This document shows, in pieces, positions 54,185 through 63,953 of a stretch of 64,000 nt of DNA; positions within the stretch are counted from its first letter, which is position 1, and each line of letters begins with the position of its first letter. The DNA comes from CBDFGT01 sp965247225 (lineage in GTDB: Bacteria; Pseudomonadota; Alphaproteobacteria; Rhizobiales; Rhizobiaceae). The notes below the pieces were generated by a model. It was not told where the DNA came from. It made no database searches and worked only from the letters and a program-made list of their open reading frames with translations. The stretch is taken from the NCBI GenBank assembly GCA_965247225.1, contig CBDFGT010000027.1, positions 62,001 to 126,000 on the forward strand, in the 5' to 3' direction. A program made the translations under genes and the position numbers.

Positions 54185-55945
54185 TCAGCGCATTTCGACT
54201 GGTGCTTCGGTTCCGGTAATCGCCAGACCCGATTTCAGTACAGATGCAACTGCCCGCACCAGCCCTAGCCTGGCAAGCGTCAATTCTCTGTTTTTATCAT
54301 TAATAAATCGTAACGCAGGCTGTTCTTTTCCTTTATTCCAATGTCCGTGCAAACAACTGGCCAGATCATAGAGGTAATACGCCACCCTGTGAGGCTCCTG
54401 GTTTACGGCTGCAGACTCAATCATCCTGGGATATTCTGCCAGTTTGGCAACCAGTTGTAACTCCGCAGGATCAGTGATGTGGTCCATGACAGCCCTGGCG
54501 AGATTTTCGTCGGATACATCCAGATCCGGGAAAGCATCAAAAGCCTGACGGAACACGGACATGCACCGTGCATGTGCATATTGCACATAGAAAACAGGGT
54601 TGTCCTTCGACTGTTCCGTCACTTTGGCAAAGTCAAAGTCCAGAAGTTCGGAACTCTTCCGGTACAGCATCATGAAACGGACAGAGTCTTTTCCCACCTC
54701 ATCCACAACATCGCGCAATGTCACGAAATCGCCAGATCTCTTCGACATTTTCACAGGTTCGCCGTTCCGGAAAAGATTGATCAGCTGGTTCAAAAGCACG
54801 GTCAGCTTGACAGACCCTTCCGAAACCGCACGTGCAACGGCCTCCAGCCGTTTCACATAGCCGCCATGGTCTGCCCCGAGCACATAAACCATATTGGTGA
54901 ATCCGCGATCAAACTTGTCCTTGAAATACGCAACATCCGCAGCAAAATATGTATAGCTTCCGTCCGACTTGATCAAAGGACGATCCATATCGTCCCCGAC
55001 TTCGGTCGAGCGAAACAGCGTTTGCTCACGATTTTCCCAGTCATCGGGCAATTGCCCCTTGGGTGGCGGCAAGGTTCCCTTGTAAACATGGCCCTTGAAA
55101 GTCAGGTCATTGATCGCCGTGCGGATCCTGGCTGCACCGTCCGCATGCAGCGAGCGCTCCGAGAAAAACACATCGTGCACCACATTGAGGGCGGCCAGAT
55201 CCTCGCGGATCATCGCCATCATTGCAGCAATGGCACGCTCCTTGACCAGCGGCATCCATTCGGCTTCAGGCATGGCCTTCAGCCCCTTGCCAAATTCTTC
55301 CGCCAAAGCCTTGCCAACCGGCACCAGATAATCGCCCGGATAAAGACCTGCCGGTATTGTGCCGATTGTCTCACCAAGGGCTTCGCGGTATCGCAGGAAA
55401 ACCGAACGCGCCAGCGTATCGATTTGAGAGCCGGCATCATTGACATAATATTCCTTGGTCACGTCATAGCCGGAAAACGCCATCAGGTTTGCCAGTGCAT
55501 CACCCACAACCGCACCACGGCAGTGGCCTACATGCATCGGACCCGTTGGATTGGCCGAAACATATTCCACATTGGTCTTGATGCCCTGCCCGACAGCGCT
55601 GCGGCCATAATCCGTTCCGGCCGCCACCATGGACGACAAAAGCCTCTGCCAGTAACCGACAGATACGCGGATATTGATAAAACCGGGACCGGCAACCGCG
55701 ACCTCCACCACGTCGGGATCAACCCTCAGGCGCTCGACAATCATCTCAGCCAGCGCACGAGGATGTGTTCCGAGCCCCTTGGCCAGAACCATGGCCGCAT
55801 TGACAGCAATATCGCCATGGCCCGGATCACGCGGCGGCTCGACTGCAATACGCGAAAAATCAAGCTCATCACGCTTGTTTTTAACGATATCAATATCTTC
55901 AAGAACATTCTTGATGCGAAAGTCGAAGTCTGAAAACAGATTCAT
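54185..55945 (-). CDS. argS: Arginyl-tRNA synthetase
   Basis: A 586-residue class I synthetase charging tRNA-Arg. The N-terminal tRNA-recognition domain opens MNLFSDFDFRIKNVLEDIDI; the HIGH box is SANPTGPMHVGHCRGAVVGD at about residue 130; the KMSKS-equivalent is VKMSKRSGDFVTLRD at about 400; the DALR anticodon domain ends PAELQ...HRVAYYLYDLASCLH. The gene is intact. It precedes the SPOR gene by about 60 bases and follows dgt, all on the minus strand. Confidence 0.96.
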   Translation of the reverse strand: MNLFSDFDFRIKNVLEDIDIVKNKRDELDFSRIAVEPPRDPGHGDIAVNAAMVLAKGLGTHPRALAEMIVERLRVDPDVVEVAVAGPGFINIRVSVGYWQRLLSSMVAAGTDYGRSAVGQGIKTNVEYVSANPTGPMHVGHCRGAVVGDALANLMAFSGYDVTKEYYVNDAGSQIDTLARSVFLRYREALGETIGTIPAGLYPGDYLVPVGKALAEEFGKGLKAMPEAEWMPLVKERAIAAMMAMIREDLAALNVVHDVFFSERSLHADGAARIRTAINDLTFKGHVYKGTLPPPKGQLPDDWENREQTLFRSTEVGDDMDRPLIKSDGSYTYFAADVAYFKDKFDRGFTNMVYVLGADHGGYVKRLEAVARAVSEGSVKLTVLLNQLINLFRNGEPVKMSKRSGDFVTLRDVVDEVGKDSVRFMMLYRKSSELLDFDFAKVTEQSKDNPVFYVQYAHARCMSVFRQAFDAFPDLDVSDENLARAVMDHITDPAELQLVAKLAEYPRMIESAAVNQEPHRVAYYLYDLASCLHGHWNKGKEQPALRFINDKNRELTLARLGLVRAVASVLKSGLAITGTEAPVEMR

Positions 55946-56019
55946 TGCAATGTTCCAATAGCTGAATGCACGGCCTATGCCCGCACTGCAGTGTATATTT
56001 GCCGGTTCCGGTGGGCGAT

Positions 56020-57237
56020 CTACCGCAATTCCGGCGTATGGTCAAACAAGCGCCGGTGCGTGCTGATGGCGTAAGTGTCCGTCATTCCGGCCAGATAATC
56101 ACCCACATGCCGCGCTTTTGCCGCCTCGCTCATCTCAAGAATCTGGTCGACCCAATAGTGGCTTTTCATATGCCGGGGCTCTGCCATATAGGCATGATAG
56201 AGATCGGTGACGATGGTCTTTGCTCCGGAGCGGATACGCATGATATCCGGATGGCGATAGATGCGGGTCAACAGCATCGCCTTGATCTGCCTGTCGGTTT
56301 GCGCCATTTCCGGCGAAAACGTCGCGATAACCCCATCGGCATTGCGGATGTCGGAAGCACTTTGCGGCCTCAGTTGTGCCAGGCGCTTCTGCGAAACGGA
56401 AATCACATCCTCGACCATCCGGGTAATCTGGCGGCGCATCATTTCATGGGTGAAGCGCGACGGCTCCAGACCGGGATACAGTGTTCGCACCTCCCGCATC
56501 AGCCCGGCCAGAAACGGAATGTCTTCCAGCATGTCAAATGTCAGATAACCCGACCGCAATCCATCATCAATATCATGGGTATTATAGGCTATGTCATCGG
56601 CAATGGCGGCAACCTGCGCCTCAAGACTGGCAAATGTCGCCAGTTCAAGGTCGTGGAGTGCGCAATAATCGAGGATCGGCTGGGGCACGGGTCCGCGGGT
56701 TCCCTGACCCTGCGCATCCATCAGCGGACCATTGTGTTTGACCAGACCTTCAAGGCTTTCCCAGGTGAGATTGACGCCGTCAAATTCCGCGTAGCGGCGT
56801 TCGAGCCTGGTGACAATCCGCAAGGACTGCGCATTGTGATCAAAACCGCCATACGGCAGAAGCATCTCATGGAGTGCATCCTCACCGGTATGGCCGAACG
56901 GCGTGTGGCCAAAATCGTGGACAAGCGCAACGCCCTCGGCCAGATCCTCGTCCAGTTTCAGCGCACGGGCCAGCGCCCGGGCAATCTGCGCCACCTCGAT
57001 CGTATGGGTCAGGCGCGTGCGATAATGATCCCCATCATTGGCAATGAACACCTGGGTCTTGTGTTTCAGCCGCCGGAAGGCCGTCGTATGTACAATCCGG
57101 TCGCGGTCACGCTGGAAATCGGAGCGGGTCGGGCTGGAAACCTCACTGTAAAGGCGGCCGCGGCTGGTCCAGGGATCAGCAGCATAAATCGCCCGCTCTC
57201 CATATCCAAACCCCAGACCATGTCTGTCATATGTCAT
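56020..57237 (-). CDS. dgt: Deoxyguanosinetriphosphate triphosphohydrolase-like protein
   Basis: A 405-residue HD-domain phosphohydrolase that releases tripolyphosphate from dNTPs. The HD metal ligands are visible in TRLTHTIEVAQIAR, LVHDFGHTPFGHTGE (HD pair) and ADDIAYNTHDIDDGL. DRDRIVHTTAFRRLKHKTQV is the family signature. The start at 57237 (MTYDRHGLGFGYG) is preferred over an upstream start that adds 15 residues without a ribosome site. It is divergent from erpA and upstream of argS. The exact nucleotide preference is inferred from the family. Confidence 0.92.
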   Translation of the reverse strand: MTYDRHGLGFGYGERAIYAADPWTSRGRLYSEVSSPTRSDFQRDRDRIVHTTAFRRLKHKTQVFIANDGDHYRTRLTHTIEVAQIARALARALKLDEDLAEGVALVHDFGHTPFGHTGEDALHEMLLPYGGFDHNAQSLRIVTRLERRYAEFDGVNLTWESLEGLVKHNGPLMDAQGQGTRGPVPQPILDYCALHDLELATFASLEAQVAAIADDIAYNTHDIDDGLRSGYLTFDMLEDIPFLAGLMREVRTLYPGLEPSRFTHEMMRRQITRMVEDVISVSQKRLAQLRPQSASDIRNADGVIATFSPEMAQTDRQIKAMLLTRIYRHPDIMRIRSGAKTIVTDLYHAYMAEPRHMKSHYWVDQILEMSEAAKARHVGDYLAGMTDTYAISTHRRLFDHTPELR

Positions 57238-57413
57238 AAATACCCGCTTTTTGCCTGTGTCCGTGCATTGACGATCTTGCAAGTCTTCTTACCTGTCGTG
57301 CAGGGTGGAAGAAAGACAGTTTCCGGAAATTTCCGTGATTGTCAGCCTTTCTCCCCTGTCCTATACTGGGAAAATCAGCAGAATCCCGGGCCTTGACCCC
57401 GGCAGGAGGCAAA

Positions 57414-57746
57414 ATGAGCGAAACATCCATCACCGTATCTGAATCAGCGGCCAGACGTATTGCAACCATCCTGAAAAAGGAAGAGGGCAAGAATGCCATG
57501 CGCGTGTCTGTGGAAGGCGGCGGCTGCTCCGGCTTTTCCTACAAGTTTGATCTGGTGGAAAAGGCGCAGGAGGACGATATTATCCTCGAACGCGATGACG
57601 CCAAAGTCTTCATTGACCGCATGTCTGTGGTTTATATGGACGGCTCGGAGATTGATTTTGTTGACAATCTTCTGGGCCAGTCCTTCCAGATCAAAAATCC
57701 GAATGCGATTGCCAGTTGCGGCTGCGGAACCAGCTTTTCGGTCTGA
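57414..57746 (+). CDS. erpA: Iron-sulfur cluster insertion protein (ErpA/IscA family)
   Basis: A 110-residue A-type carrier that passes Fe-S clusters to apo-proteins. The three cluster cysteines are seen in EGGGCSGFSYKFD (about residue 41) and SCGCGTSFS (about 105-107). AGGAGG lies seven bases before the ATG at 57414; the frame opens 25 codons earlier without support. The short downstream gap (42 bases) to xthA suggests co-transcription. Complex I, encoded in this window, is a likely client class. Confidence 0.94.
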   Translation: MSETSITVSESAARRIATILKKEEGKNAMRVSVEGGGCSGFSYKFDLVEKAQEDDIILERDDAKVFIDRMSVVYMDGSEIDFVDNLLGQSFQIKNPNAIASCGCGTSFSV

Positions 57747-57788
57747 TATCCGTAAATTGCAGCCCGACAGACACCAGAGAACGTTTCG

Positions 57789-58574
57789 ATGAAAATCGCC
57801 ACATGGAATATCAACGGCATCAAGGCCCGCATCGAAACGCTTCTGGCCTGGCTGAAAGAAGCAAATACCGATATTGTCTGCCTTCAGGAAATCAAATCGG
57901 TCGATGAAGCCTTTCCACGCGCGGACATTGAAGCGCTTGGCTATCATGTTGAAACCCACGGCCAGAAGGGCTTTAATGGCGTGGCGATCCTGTCCAAACT
58001 GCGGCCCGACGAAATCAGTCGCGGCCTGCCCGGCGACGACAGTGACGAGCAGGCCCGTTTCATGGAGGCGGTGTTTTCAGTCCGAGGCGGCGCAATACGG
58101 GTCTGCTGCCTCTATCTTCCCAATGGCAATCCGTCGGATGATCCGGTAAAATATCCCTACAAACTCAAATGGATGCAGCGGCTTCAGACCTTTGCGCAAG
58201 AGCGGCTGGCACTTGAAGAGCCATTGATACTGGCGGGCGATTACAATGTCATCCCGGAACCGCATGACTGCTTTGATCCGAAGGTCTGGGCCACAGATGC
58301 GCTCTTCCTTCCGCAAACGCGGCAGGCCTTCCGCAGGCTTGAAAGCCTTGGTTTTTCCGATGCGCTGCGCTCCAGTTCCGATGCTGCGCCATTCTATACA
58401 TTCTGGGATTATCAGGCAGGCTCCTGGCAGAAGAACAACGGTATCCGCATCGACCATCTGATGCTGTCGCCAGAGGCCAGCGACAGGCTGGTATCAGTGC
58501 GCGTCGACAGGCATGTTCGTGATTGGGACAAGCCATCCGACCATGTGCCCGTTGTCGGGCAGTTTGATGTGTGA
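57789..58574 (+). CDS. xthA: Exodeoxyribonuclease III
   Basis: A 261-residue AP endonuclease / 3'-5' exonuclease of base-excision repair. The EEP-fold motifs are complete: MKIATWNINGIKAR, VCLQEIKS (catalytic Glu, about residue 34), LAGDYNVIPEPHDCFDPK (catalytic Asp/Asn, about 150), GIRIDHLMLSP (Asp, about 222) and SDHVPVVGQF with the His near the end. Length is normal. It is transcribed with erpA and convergent with exoR, with ten bases between stops. Confidence 0.96.
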   Translation: MKIATWNINGIKARIETLLAWLKEANTDIVCLQEIKSVDEAFPRADIEALGYHVETHGQKGFNGVAILSKLRPDEISRGLPGDDSDEQARFMEAVFSVRGGAIRVCCLYLPNGNPSDDPVKYPYKLKWMQRLQTFAQERLALEEPLILAGDYNVIPEPHDCFDPKVWATDALFLPQTRQAFRRLESLGFSDALRSSSDAAPFYTFWDYQAGSWQKNNGIRIDHLMLSPEASDRLVSVRVDRHVRDWDKPSDHVPVVGQFDV

Positions 58575-58584
58575 TCGCTCAAAA

Positions 58585-59379
58585 CTATTCCGCAGTCTTG
58601 AAGGCAATATCCTGCGCCAGCGCAATAGCGGCACGCCGGTCATCTTCACTGGCGAGCGAGAAAGCCTGCTCCTGCATCGGCTCTATCCAGGCCTTGTCAT
58701 TCTGGGTGGATTGATCACTGGCAGCGGTCATATAGGCAAGCCCGCGCACGGTCTGGCCTTCCTGAAACAGGAGATTGCCAAACAGCGCTGTCGCGCCGAT
58801 ATGGCCCAGCTTGCGGGCATGATTGAGCCACTTCTTGGCCTGCTGCACATTGACGCCGCCGCCCTGCCCTTCCAGAATCATCCGGGCCAGCTGAAACTGC
58901 GCTTCTGCATCGCCAAACGTTGAGGCTGCCTGAAAATACAGTTGTCGCGCCTGGGCAAAATCCGGCTTGACCGGGCTTTTTGGAATTCCGTTCTGGTAGT
59001 AATGCGCCAGTGCCATCAAGGCATTGACGAAAAATCCGGTATCTTCCGAGCCTGGCTCGACACCCTTGCTGGCAATATCGCTGTACATTTTAAAAGCTTC
59101 AAAATCGTCTTTGGCAACGCCGTCACCATCAGCATACATATTGGCCAGCGCCCAGCGCGATCCGGTATGGCCCTTGTCGGCGGCATAGCGATAGGCTTCG
59201 ACGGCCTCTTCTTTCTGTCCGGCCTTGTAAGCATTGAACCCGAATTTGAAAAGATCGAACGGACCGGATTCCTTGCTCACACCCGCATTGGGATCAAACG
59301 CAAACACTGGCAAAGCAACCAGAAGGGCTGCTGCACCAAAGCCAAATCTCTCAACGATACGCAATCTCACTGTTACCAT
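58585..59379 (-). CDS. exoR: ExoR-like periplasmic Sel1-repeat regulator
   Basis: A 264-residue exported protein with a signal peptide (basic start, hydrophobic AAALLVALPVFA, cleavage before FDPNAGV) and several Sel1-like repeats (for example AYRYAADKGHTGSRWALANMY, FQLARMILEGQGG, KKWLNHARKLGHIGATALFG). The mature start FDPNAGVSKESGPFDLFKFG and the overall pattern match rhizobial ExoR, which holds the sensor ExoS inactive in the periplasm and so represses exopolysaccharide and promotes motility through ExoS-ChvI. Those partners are not in the window. ATG 59379 is chosen; a TTG three codons earlier exists. Confidence 0.9.
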   Translation of the reverse strand: MVTVRLRIVERFGFGAAALLVALPVFAFDPNAGVSKESGPFDLFKFGFNAYKAGQKEEAVEAYRYAADKGHTGSRWALANMYADGDGVAKDDFEAFKMYSDIASKGVEPGSEDTGFFVNALMALAHYYQNGIPKSPVKPDFAQARQLYFQAASTFGDAEAQFQLARMILEGQGGGVNVQQAKKWLNHARKLGHIGATALFGNLLFQEGQTVRGLAYMTAASDQSTQNDKAWIEPMQEQAFSLASEDDRRAAIALAQDIAFKTAE

Positions 59380-59590
59380 CTGTTCCAAAATCTTCCGTAA
59401 CCCAAACCGCCATCACCAGGCACGATGATTCCGGTAAACCGGCCACCTGTCAGAACGACTTCGTTTGCATCTTCATTTGCTGCGCCTGCTTTGTGGCGGG
59501 AAATAGACAAATGTTCATTTGAGCAAGACTGGCAAATCACTTCCAGGAAACTGTTGCCAAACCGCAACAAATGGACCCTAAAACGAAAAA

Positions 59591-59619
59591 CCCCGAATGT
59601 TGGAGGCCAACATTCGGGG
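59591..59619 (-). terminator. Rho-independent terminator of the FadL-family gene
   Basis: On the minus strand CCCCGAATGTTGG and CCAACATTCGGGG form a 13-bp perfect stem around a 3-base loop, followed by TTTTTCG. It lies 41 bases after the stop at 59661. Confidence 0.9.
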
Positions 59620-59660
59620 CGGTATCTCTGTCAATCATCAAGCTGGCAACGATGCCACTA

Positions 59661-60833
59661 TCAGAACTTGATCAGGTAGGACGATGTCAAACCATAGGCC
59701 CAGTTCGCGTCAGCCGTAGCATTATAAGTCGACCCGGTGGCTGTATTTTGCGAACCCGCTGTCAGATAGGAAACGCCCGCACCAAGCCGAAGGTCGCCAG
59801 GACCAACCTTGATGGCAGCGCCTGTACCAAGGGTCCAGGTGTCAGTCATGATATCAGCCCCAGTGCCAACGCCGCGATCCCATGTCAGGTTTACAGTACC
59901 AGAAACCGTATCGTTGAACTTGTGTCCAACACCGCCCTGAATCGTCCAGCCATCCTGATAGTTGAAGACCTTTTTATTGGCAGTGCCATTAACCGTGTAA
60001 TTCAACTGTGGCAAGACACTCCAATCCGTCCATTCAATGGACCCATAAGCAAGCCAATCCGGCGCTATACCGGACTGCAATCCAACACGGACAGATTGTG
60101 GCGTCGTGCCACTTCCACTCGCATCACGAACCTGGCCCGCACCTGGCTGACCAATAAAGGCGAGCGAACCGGAATATACAAAGTTTCCTGACGCAACATG
60201 ATCAATAGCAGAACGGTACATAATGTCCGCACGCAGGGCATATTCGTCAATCGTAAACGCGGCACCGATACGATAGCCGAGCTTGTTGGAATCGGTAAGT
60301 GTCAGAGTTCCGCGTGTCGTAACTTCTTTATAGTCAAAGGATTGCAGAAAAAGCCCGCCAAGGAAATGAATCTTGCCCGGACCAGCAGCAAAATTGACAC
60401 CGCAAGTCCCACCATATTCGTTTGTTATCATCGTTGTTGATTTTACACCATTGCCGGTTCCTGCAATACCATTAATCAAAGTGTTTGCATTACCAGCCGC
60501 GGTTGCGCCAGCGCCATAGGTTGAAGACGCGCCAAACGGCTGCGTGTAGGTCAAGGCGCAGGAAAAATTGTCAGATACGCCAATCTTTGCCCCGACATTG
60601 GGTATCCAATAATTGTCGGAATAACTTCCATCCGTGGATGCTGCTCCGTTGATCGTCGCAAATTTACGTGAAGGCATGACAAATGTCGCGCCGAAACGGG
60701 CATCGAAGTTTCCCTTTTCATACAGGATATCTGTATCTGCACGGCCACGTGAAAAGCCTCCCGCCATTGCAGATGTTGCAGAAGCAACAATCAGCACTCC
60801 GGAAATGAACAGAAATGAATGTAATTTAGCCAT
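59661..60833 (-). CDS. Outer-membrane transport protein, OmpP1/FadL family
   Basis: A 390-residue beta-barrel protein. A signal peptide (KLHSFLFISGVLIVASATSA, cleavage after MAG-type site) is followed by GGFSRGRADTDILYEKGNFD and alternating beta strands; it ends with Phe at the C-terminus (SSYLIKF), as outer-membrane barrels do. FadL-family barrels take up long-chain fatty acids and other hydrophobic molecules. Strand SVRVGLQSGIAPDWLAYGSI-type sequence is typical of the family. It is monocistronic, with its own terminator; substrate unknown. Confidence 0.9.
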   Translation of the reverse strand: MAKLHSFLFISGVLIVASATSAMAGGFSRGRADTDILYEKGNFDARFGATFVMPSRKFATINGAASTDGSYSDNYWIPNVGAKIGVSDNFSCALTYTQPFGASSTYGAGATAAGNANTLINGIAGTGNGVKSTTMITNEYGGTCGVNFAAGPGKIHFLGGLFLQSFDYKEVTTRGTLTLTDSNKLGYRIGAAFTIDEYALRADIMYRSAIDHVASGNFVYSGSLAFIGQPGAGQVRDASGSGTTPQSVRVGLQSGIAPDWLAYGSIEWTDWSVLPQLNYTVNGTANKKVFNYQDGWTIQGGVGHKFNDTVSGTVNLTWDRGVGTGADIMTDTWTLGTGAAIKVGPGDLRLGAGVSYLTAGSQNTATGSTYNATADANWAYGLTSSYLIKF

Positions 60834-61160
60834 TTTTCCCCCCGATAATGGTTAATATGTGGAAACTTTATGAAAATACTGTGCGCAAGGCAAGCGGCAA
60901 GCCTGCCTGAAAGGTGTGCCAAAGACCCGAAACATGGTTATTTTGACATCATATCACGAAAAATCACGCGAGTGCTGCATCTGCGTAACATACATTTTTT
61001 TACGTAAGAATTTTAACCGGAAGTTTTTGCAGCGCACCCTGATCCATGAAACAACCAAACTGCCACAGCCATAGGCCGGATATTCCGGTGCCCGATTGCA
61101 TGAAAAATCCCGCCGGAATGGCGGGATCTGTCAGCAGGGATTCGTCGTGGACGGTTGGTA
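60834..61160. other. Intergenic region between FadL-family gene and valS
   Basis: About 330 bases. Apart from the valS terminator at 61102-61127 it shows an AT-rich stretch (60940-61020) that probably includes the promoter of the FadL-family gene on the minus strand. No reading frame with a ribosome site was found. Confidence 0.4.
61102..61127 (-). terminator. Rho-independent terminator of valS
   Basis: On the minus strand ATCCCGCC pairs with GGCGGGAT (61107-61114 with 61120-61127) around a 5-base loop and is followed by TTTTCAT. It lies 34 bases past the valS stop. Confidence 0.85.
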
Positions 61161-63953
61161 TTACCCGGCATCTTTCAGCCGCTCGACCGCCAGGACCAGG
61201 CTGCCGCGCTGCTGCAGCAGTTCTGCCAGCCGTTCACGCTCTGCCTCCACAAGCTCCGGCCTTGCATTGGCAACAAATTTCTCATTGCCAAGCCTGGAAT
61301 GGATCCGGTCCATGTCCTGATCGATCTTGGCCATGGATTTTGTCAGGCGCGCGGTTTCGGCTGCCAGATCAATCAGGCTGCCAAGCGGCAGGCAATAGGT
61401 TGCCTCGCCGACAACCAGCTGCGCTGCGCCCTTCGGAGCCTCGCTTTCCAGAACAATATCCTCAACACGCGCCAGCCGCTGAATGGCCGGATCATGCTGC
61501 AACAGTCTTTTGCAGGTAGTTGCGCTGGCATTCAGCACAACAAGCGGTGCTTTTGCGGCTGGCGGAACATTCATTTCCGCGCGCACGGAGCGCAGGCCGG
61601 TGACCAGATCAATCAGCCAGTTGATTTCATCGGCGGCCGCATCATCGGCAAAACCCGGAACGGGCCAGTCCGTATGGCACAGCAGGGCAGAGCGTTCAGC
61701 CCCCTCGCCTGCCGTATGCGCCCAGAGCTCCTCGGTCATGAATGGCATGAACGGATGCAGAAGCTTGTAGATCTCATCCAGAACATAGCCCATGCAGGCC
61801 TGCGCTTCGATTTTCGCCGCTTCGTCCTCACCACTGAAAACCGGCTTCAGCAGTTCCAGATACCAGTCACAAACCTGGTTCCATACAAAGCGGTAAAGGG
61901 CAGAAGCCCCTTCATTGAATTTCAGCGCTTCAATGGCAGCCGTCACTTCGCCTGTTGTGCGGGCCAGTTCCGTGAGGATCCAGCGACTGATCATCAACTG
62001 TGTTGCTTCCGGCCTGAACGCCGGATCTCTTGAAGCGCCGTTCATTTCGGCAAAGCGTGTGGCATTCCACAGCTTGGTGCCGAAATTGCGGTATCCTGCG
62101 ATACGGGTCGGATCAAGCTTCACGTCACGGCCCTGCGCCGCCATGATCGCCAGCGTGAAGCGGAGCGCATCGGCACCGTACTCGTCGATCAGCTCCAGCG
62201 GATCAATGACATTGCCCTTGGACTTGGACATTTTCTGCCCGTCCTTGTCGCGCACCAGCGCATGCACATAGACCGTATGGAACGGTTCAACCGGAGTGCC
62301 GGCCTCATCCTTCATGAAGTGCAGACCCATCATCATCATGCGGGCAACCCAGAAGAAGATAATGTCAAATCCGGTCACCAGCACGTCTGTCTGATAGTAG
62401 CGGGCCAGTTCCGGTGTCTTCTCCGGCCAGCCGAGCGTGGAGAACGGCCAAAGCGCGGACGAAAACCACGTATCCAGCACGTCCTGATCACGGGTCAGCA
62501 CAACAGCGTCATCCGCGTAATGCAATTTTGCCGCGGCAAGTGCTTCTGCCTCTGTTTTCTCGACAAAAATCTTGCCATCCGGACCATACCAGGCGGGAAT
62601 CTGGTGACCCCACCAGAGCTGGCGCGAAATGCACCACGGCTGGATATTTTCCATCCATTCGTAATAGGTCTTGTCCCAGCTTTTCGGCACAATCTTTGTG
62701 CGGCCCTCGCGCACCGCGGCAATGGCGGGCCTGGCCAGCGTGGCCGCGTCAACATACCATTGTTCCGTCAGGCGCGGCTCAATCGGCACATGGCCGCGAT
62801 CACCGTGCGGCACCATATGCGTATGCGGCTCGATGCGGTCCACCAGACCCGTCTCTTCCAGCATCGCCACAATTTTCTTGCGGGCGGCGAAACGTTCCAC
62901 ATTGTCAAGCCCGGCAATCAGCGCCTCCAGCGAAGCGTCCATATGCAGACCCTCGATGAAATCAACATTATCTTTCAGGTACAGGGTTCCGTCCGTATTG
63001 AGGATGCTGACAACGCGCAGGCCCGCCCGCTTGCCGACCTCGAAATCGTTGAAATCATGCGCGGGCGTCATTTTCACGGCACCGGTTCCGGCAGCAGGGT
63101 CGGGATATTCATCGCCGACAACAGGAATCCGGCGACCGACCAGCGGCAGTATCACATGCTTTCCGATGAGGGACTGATAGCGCACATCATCCGGGTGAAC
63201 GGCCACCCCCGTATCGCCCAGCATGGTTTCAGGCCTTGTGGTTGCCACCACCAGATAGTCGCGGGTTTCCCATTCCGTGGCATTGCCAGCCTCGTCAAAG
63301 GCAATCGGGTGCGCATAGGTGACGCCCTTTTCCAGAGGATAGCGCAGGTGCCACAAATGCCCCTTCACCTCGATCTGTTCGACCTCGATATCCGAAATCG
63401 CCGTCAGCATTTTCGGATCCCAGTTGACCAGACGCTTGTCCTTGTAAATCAGGCCTTCCTTGTAGAGCGATACAAAAACTTCCAGAACAGCGTCCGAAAG
63501 GCCCTCATCCATGGTAAAACGCTCGCGTGACCAGTCGCAGGATGCGCCAAGCCGCTTCAACTGGTTGAAAATCAGACCTCCGGATTCCGCCTTCCATTCC
63601 CAGACCTTGTCAATGAAGGCCGCGCGTCCCATCTTGTGGCGGTTGGGCAGTTGCTTTTCCATCAACTGGCGTTCCACAACCATCTGGGTGGCAATGCCTG
63701 CGTGGTCCATGCCCGGCTGCCACAGCACATCCTTGCCACGCATGCGCTCAAACCGGATCATGATGTCCTGCAATGTATTGTTGAGCGCATGGCCCATATG
63801 CAGCGAACCGGTCACATTCGGCGGCGGGATGACGATACAGAAGCTGTCCTGACCCGGTTTGGCATTGGCACCGGCGGCAAAAGCACCGGCCTCATCCCAG
63901 GCTTTGGCAATTTTCGGTTCAACGGTTGCGGAATCATAGGTTTTTTCAAGCAT
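61161..63953 (-). CDS. valS: Valyl-tRNA synthetase
   Basis: A 930-residue class I synthetase charging tRNA-Val. The HIGH box is PPPNVTGSLHMGHALN at residues 43-58; the editing domain includes TTRPETMLGDTGVAVHPDD; the KMSKS box is KMSKSKGNVIDP at about residue 575; the C-terminus is a coiled coil (AETARLTKSMAKIDQDMDRI and later segments) typical of ValS. It is full length, with a start ATG at 63953 close to the window edge and its own terminator downstream. Confidence 0.97.
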   Translation of the reverse strand: MLEKTYDSATVEPKIAKAWDEAGAFAAGANAKPGQDSFCIVIPPPNVTGSLHMGHALNNTLQDIMIRFERMRGKDVLWQPGMDHAGIATQMVVERQLMEKQLPNRHKMGRAAFIDKVWEWKAESGGLIFNQLKRLGASCDWSRERFTMDEGLSDAVLEVFVSLYKEGLIYKDKRLVNWDPKMLTAISDIEVEQIEVKGHLWHLRYPLEKGVTYAHPIAFDEAGNATEWETRDYLVVATTRPETMLGDTGVAVHPDDVRYQSLIGKHVILPLVGRRIPVVGDEYPDPAAGTGAVKMTPAHDFNDFEVGKRAGLRVVSILNTDGTLYLKDNVDFIEGLHMDASLEALIAGLDNVERFAARKKIVAMLEETGLVDRIEPHTHMVPHGDRGHVPIEPRLTEQWYVDAATLARPAIAAVREGRTKIVPKSWDKTYYEWMENIQPWCISRQLWWGHQIPAWYGPDGKIFVEKTEAEALAAAKLHYADDAVVLTRDQDVLDTWFSSALWPFSTLGWPEKTPELARYYQTDVLVTGFDIIFFWVARMMMMGLHFMKDEAGTPVEPFHTVYVHALVRDKDGQKMSKSKGNVIDPLELIDEYGADALRFTLAIMAAQGRDVKLDPTRIAGYRNFGTKLWNATRFAEMNGASRDPAFRPEATQLMISRWILTELARTTGEVTAAIEALKFNEGASALYRFVWNQVCDWYLELLKPVFSGEDEAAKIEAQACMGYVLDEIYKLLHPFMPFMTEELWAHTAGEGAERSALLCHTDWPVPGFADDAAADEINWLIDLVTGLRSVRAEMNVPPAAKAPLVVLNASATTCKRLLQHDPAIQRLARVEDIVLESEAPKGAAQLVVGEATYCLPLGSLIDLAAETARLTKSMAKIDQDMDRIHSRLGNEKFVANARPELVEAERERLAELLQQRGSLVLAVERLKDAG